Source: Gyromitra esculenta
Lineage: Eukaryota > Ascomycota > Pezizomycetes > Pezizales > Discinaceae
DNA length: 64,000 nucleotides
Reading direction: 5' to 3'
NCBI GenBank assembly: GCA_038503075.1
Contig: JBCAML010000003.1
Coordinates: 2,418,001 to 2,482,000 of the forward strand
In this document: positions 59,601-64,000 of the stretch, piece by piece
Numbering within the stretch: position 1 is the first letter of the stretch
Layout of the letters: each line of letters begins with the position of its first letter
Notes under the pieces: generated by a model
What the model saw: only the letters and a program-made list of their open reading frames with translations
What the model was told of the DNA's origin: nothing
The model's database searches: none
Translations under genes and position numbers: made by a program

Positions 59601-62600
59601 GTACTTTATCTGATGACAAACAACTGGCACGCTGTCGTGATAGCAACGTGTGAACAGACTTGGCACACTGTTTCAGAGAACCGTATATACTCGATACGCT
59701 CTAAAGCACAAGAGCTATATGACGCAAACTACGGTCGCGCCCCAAGCCCTTCCAGAAGCTGAGGGAAGCCAGAATCCAAAGCTTAGCGAGACCTTCTGGA
59801 ACGGAGCTAGAAGGCTGGCAGAGTTCTTTTTTCCTTTTTTCGCCCTGTCACAGGGTGTATATGCGCACTGGCGTTGGAGATTCAGCGCCAGGTATCGAAT
59901 TAGCATGAGGTTATAGGAAACTCGCTGTTTCAATACTCTCGAGATGACACCTACAGGTACAGAAGATTACTGTGGTGGTGGTGGCTAGGCATGATTGTCA
60001 CGCTTTGACCGCCAGAGACGAAACCCGCTTACATGCAACCCGATCGATTAGGTTTGGCTCCCGGGAATGGCGATAAGGTTAATAAACAATGATACGAGAT
60101 GCTGATTGCTGTGCGTAAGGAATATATGAAGCGAAACCTATATCTATGTTACATATATCCTTTCTCGGCGGATGCTGCGGATGGGGAATGCGATGGTGGG
60201 GTAGTGCAAATCATGATGAGATGCACGATAACCCGGGGTTGCTCCACACACGACTTTCCGGATTGGTGATTCAGACTCTTAGCGTTTCGTCAAGCATGTC
60301 TCTGGAGGAAGGCTTCTAGAAGGCACAGTCTCAGGTGTCGTATGTAGATGTGAAGCTTGGGGTCCATGCACGATAGAGCTCGTTGTCGCGATGTGTGAAA
60401 CTGGACTGCGGGATAAAAAGAAAAGAAACCATTGCACTTATCGGTGGATGCTATGGTCTAACCTCCAAAAACCATCGGACGGTCTGTTGGTGGTGGAGCC
60501 CAGCGAATCGAAGAAAAGATCTCGTTTCGACAGGGTTCCTGGTCAGAAACAGAGTGTGACAAGAGCGCCTGGCGATGGCCGATGACGCGCAGCTCACGCT
60601 GTGCAGTGTCTCTCGCTATATCAAGGTCTGCACGTTGACCGTTGCGCTCTTGGAGGAAGAGTGGGTACTGCAAGGGCAGCTTGCTGGGCGACATCGCTCA
60701 AAAAAACGTCCGAAAGGCCTACCCCTGGTAAATGATTCTTACTCGTGCAGTCCCAACACCTGTATTCTGGGTTGCAATTACTCTTTTATTTTATTTAGTT
60801 ACATGTAGTTAATTATTTCCTAGTCCAACGGCCTGGCTAGTGATTCAGTAGACGTTGCATTCTGGCCAATCAGCTACCTGAGCCTGTTTCGCCAGGAGCT
60901 CGCTAGAGTAGTAGAGTCTCGAGTCGCCAGGCAGGGAATAGTTGTTTTTTTTTACTCTTTTGCTTCAATCGCGTCGGTCGCTACAAAAGAAGAGATGGTT
61001 TTTTTTCCTTTTTCTTCCCTTACGAGCCAAGATCCGACTGGTCCGTGCCTGATGCACATACGCTTGCACATTAGGAAAGAGGAAAACGGTTCCGTCGGGG
61101 AATTATAGCGAATCCATCACGAGACATGCAGCTGTCATACCATTACTATCTCTGCTCTATAGGATTTTCCTTTTTCCTTACTCTCGTTTGTTTTGTCTTT
61201 CACCCCGGGATTTCTCACCACTATATCCTGTCGATCTCAATTTCGCCGAACAATTCTCCGTGCATGGATGTCTTTCCCTCCTTGATTAACGAGAGGCAGG
61301 CTTCCACAGGCGAGATGTTTATATCGTTTTTTTCTTTTCTTTTCTTCTTCTTCCATCGGTCTCGCGAAGAAGACGCGTCGGCCAGTTCTGGCAAACTAGA
61401 TGCAGCCCATCCTTCGGAGGTGGCTCGAATTCCTCAGGTCCCAGCATCCATCCCCGCCTTCCACCTCGGACCCCACGGAAGACGTTGGAAACAGGCTCAA
61501 CACTTCTCCCGCCAGAGGCGATTTTTACCACCCATCAAGGCTAGGGTATTGCCATCCGTCAAATTTCCTGTCAAACCGGTGCCACGCGGTGCCATCGCCG
61601 CCCCATCGATCAAGAACAACATGACAGGGCCGTCCACTAACCCGATGTGGGGGGGGGAGACCTAATTAGCTTTGTTAGAGTGCATTGCTCGATTGTTCGG
61701 GACGAGCCGTGCTACGTTTGGCAATTCAGAAATTTCTATTAGTTTAAAATATTCAAGGGCTAGGAGCCGGAAGGGCGAGGAGGAAAAAGAAAGGAAGAAA
61801 ACGGGTTGCGATCAGATACATGTCGGTCGGTAGAAATGACTGGGCTAGCCTGCCAGCTAGGAACAGGAACATTTCGCTTGCGTGCAGCTGGGAGCTGGAT
61901 TCGTCGATGGCGGGATCAGATATGGGGGGAGACCCAGGGACGGGCTAAAGGAATATGTGCCACAACACCGCTACCGCAGCGTGGGCGGATAAGGTGTGTG
62001 AACCGAAAAAAGCAAAACGAATCAGTCCAAGGTGCAGCAGCTCTAACAGCAGCGTGGCTGCGTGCCCTGCCCTGCCCTGCCATGATTGCTGGTGATGGTG
62101 ATGGTGATGGTGGATGGTCCCATCCACGATCCCCATCGGCCGTTGCAATTGCTGCTCTGCGCTGAACGAGCAGGCCTGGGGGCCCTGCTCGGCCCTACTG
62201 CCATTGCCCTCCCTCTCTCAGAGCAGAATTCGGGAACCTCGTTGCAAAAACTCCGGTACAGGTACGCTCGAGCACTCGCAACAATCAATTTGAAACAGCT
62301 CCCGGTACACTTTCCACATCCAATCCCATTCCCAAACCCACACCCCGCCCTTCGGTGTTTTTTGTTTGATTATAGTTGTTGCTGCTATTGTTGCTGCTGT
62401 TGCTGCTGTTGCTGCCTGCTGCACTTTACCCGTACACATGGGAATAGGTAGTAGCTGTTTGGCTTGGTGTTTGGCCGTTTTACCTGTGCTTCTCACTACC
62501 GCTCATACTCCTGCTGCCTGTTTTTTCTCTCTATGCGACGGTACCGAGCGCCAGTCGTCCCCTAACCGGTCAGTTCAGTCAGCTGCTGGTGCTGGTGCTG

Positions 62601-64000
62601 CTGGTGCTGCTGGTTCTGTATGCATTGTTAGCCTTGACAGGTTCTCGCCCTTTGCTGCAAGAAGACGTTTTTGCCTTCTGTTCTTTTCCACTTCAATGCC
62701 GAAGCAGAAGATCTCTGCATGCCCCTACGCCTGAAAACAGAGGGTGGGAGGGGGATAAGGAGCCAGAAAGAGAGACAGCTCGAGACTCCGGGTGAGAAGG
62801 AGCGCAAATAGATAGACCTACATTTTTCTGTGCCTTTTTTTTTCTCTTTCCCCACAGCCTCACGACGGTTAGTTGTCGCTTCCGTAACTTCACCTGCATA
62901 TACTCCACCTCCATCGCCAGTCCCATTTTCGCAATATCTACTGCCGTAGTAGTGGTAGCTAATCCGGACACTCAAAACTCGTCTCATAACGCGGCGACTC
63001 CTTCGGGCAGCCCACCCCCCTCCGTCTCCTCTCCTGGAACTTGGATCGGTCCCCACTTGGCTGTGGCTCCTCTTCCGCAAGCCAGTATCAACTCCTCTGC
63101 CCTGTCACTGTGGCCTGTTGCTGCTGCTGCTGCTTCTTTTGTTTTTTTAATCCATCTTGAGGCAGTCCACTTTTTGAATCTTTGCACCACCTCCTCTTGC
63201 TTCTCCCCTCCTCCTCCGTGGGCCCGCCTTGCTTTCAAACCTGGACCATCGATATTCATGCAAAGTCTACACGATCCGGCCCCGTGCCCACGCCGTTCCT
63301 CCCTCCTCCTCGTCTATTGCCCGTGCGCCCATTCCGCATCTCTGGTTGTGCTAGGCCGCCTTCACTCATCCTCCATCCTGTGCCCTCTCGCTAGATAGAT
63401 TTCCCTGCCAGCCGTTTGTGGGTCGTCTGTCTCTGGCCCCATTGCCCAGTCCCATCTAACTCCCGCTTTGACGTACAAATAGTCACTCTACTATTTATCT
63501 ACATATATTATACCTTGACAACCACCCAACCAACCCCCCTCCCCCACTACCCCCCAGCTCTGTCTGAGACTTCCATCTCTTCTTCTCGTTCTCTTCTCTT
63601 CTCTCTTTCATTCTTTCTTATTGAACCTGTCTCGCAGCATCGTCGTCCTGCTGCACCCCCAATCACTCTCTTTTACTCATACTTCACTGTGCTGGGTCAC
63701 GGCTGCTGGATCAGTGTCTGTGAAGCTATTGTTGGCTTCCCGCTGGTCGTTCCCTCATTCAAACATTTCTCCATATAGACTTACCGTTGTCACTCATTTT
63801 TGCCGGTGGACGGTCTACTTGCCCGAATTACCCCAGCAACTCAGGCCCAAAAAAGATCACCAACACTGATCCCCTGTTGGTATTCCGATCTTAGTCCTGC
63901 TTCGTCACTCTTTCTCGCGTCCTGGGTACTTTGTCGCACGTCTACTAGCAGCCCGTCCAACAGTAGTACTCCCCCCCCAGTCTTTCGCTCCAGCCCAACC
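56607..64000. other. 7.4 kb without a supported gene; pyrimidine-rich right end
   Basis: Short frames occur throughout (longest about 180 codons, 61126-61665), but none looks like a known family or forms an exon chain. From about 61 kb the plus strand becomes C/T-rich, strongly so after 63.1 kb, and carries GCT/GTT microsatellites. This is what long promoters and 5' leaders of fungal regulatory genes look like, so a gene starting beyond the right edge on the plus strand is likely but not shown. Confidence 0.5.
62376..62421 (+). repeat. GCTGTT/GCT trinucleotide microsatellite
   Basis: Imperfect run of GTT, GCT and ATT triplets. A second GCTGGT-type run lies at 62583-62614. Both are in presumed non-coding DNA. 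Confidence 0.6.

Noticed and set aside
61126..61665. 179-codon plus-strand frame
   Set aside because: Low-complexity start (Phe-rich) and no family resemblance. It lies in the pyrimidine-rich gap, where long open frames arise by composition.
1..64000. CRISPR arrays, operons, rRNA or bacterial features
   Set aside because: None seen; all genes are intron-bearing eukaryotic genes, and repeats are of transposon, SINE or microsatellite type.

Overview
This window is nuclear DNA of a filamentous ascomycete (Pezizomycotina). The evidence is many short GT-AG introns (about 50-75 nt), fungal-only families (complex I NUXM, MCP1, a HeLo/DUF7580-type protein) and the protein sequences themselves. A member of the Pezizomycetes or a related early-diverging class is plausible, but that is inference. 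No operons, CRISPR arrays or viral genes were seen.

Layout. 1-3.4 kb: 3' part of an ATR/Mec1-type checkpoint kinase, cut by the left edge. 5.0-6.0 kb: F-box/ankyrin gene with a one-base frameshift. 6.9-11.0 kb: Mediator subunit MED17, complex I subunit NUXM (minus strand) and the replication-checkpoint protein CSM3/Swi3; the last two share a 296-bp divergent promoter. 11.5-14.5 kb, minus strand: a HeLo/DUF7580-like gene with another frameshift and the diphthamide J-protein DPH4. 16.0-25.1 kb: two large housekeeping genes, the exosome helicase SKI2 and an importin-7/8-type karyopherin. 26.1-31.5 kb: tRNA-His guanylyltransferase THG1 (minus), a mitochondrial-type 3-hydroxyacyl-CoA dehydrogenase (plus) and an O-methyltransferase (minus). 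33.7-36.7 kb: a hotdog thioesterase made of eight tiny exons, divergent from mitochondrial GatA (HER2). 37.9-41.6 kb: C2H2 zinc-finger protein, MCP1 (minus) and enoyl-ACP reductase ETR1. 43.3-48.1 kb: two identical tRNA-Ala(AGC) genes around eIF3g (TIF35), then an F-box-like cysteine-rich protein. 54.3-56.6 kb: THO subunit HPR1. The gaps at 31.5-33.7, 44.6-47.4, 48.1-54.3 and 56.6-64.0 kb are gene-poor; two of them and the 36.7-37.9 kb gap hold small repeats, candidate MITEs or eroded sequence. The last 7.4 kb is probably upstream regulatory DNA of a gene beyond the right edge.

Function. Most genes are conserved single-copy housekeeping genes. Genome maintenance (ATR, CSM3), mRNA synthesis/export/decay (MED17, THO, SKI2), translation (eIF3g, DPH4, THG1, tRNA-Ala) and mitochondrial functions (NUXM, GatA, ETR1, MCP1, the dehydrogenase) are well represented. 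There is no sign of a biosynthetic cluster.

Exon boundaries were set by hand from splice sites, reading-frame continuity and remembered family conservation. No alignment was run.
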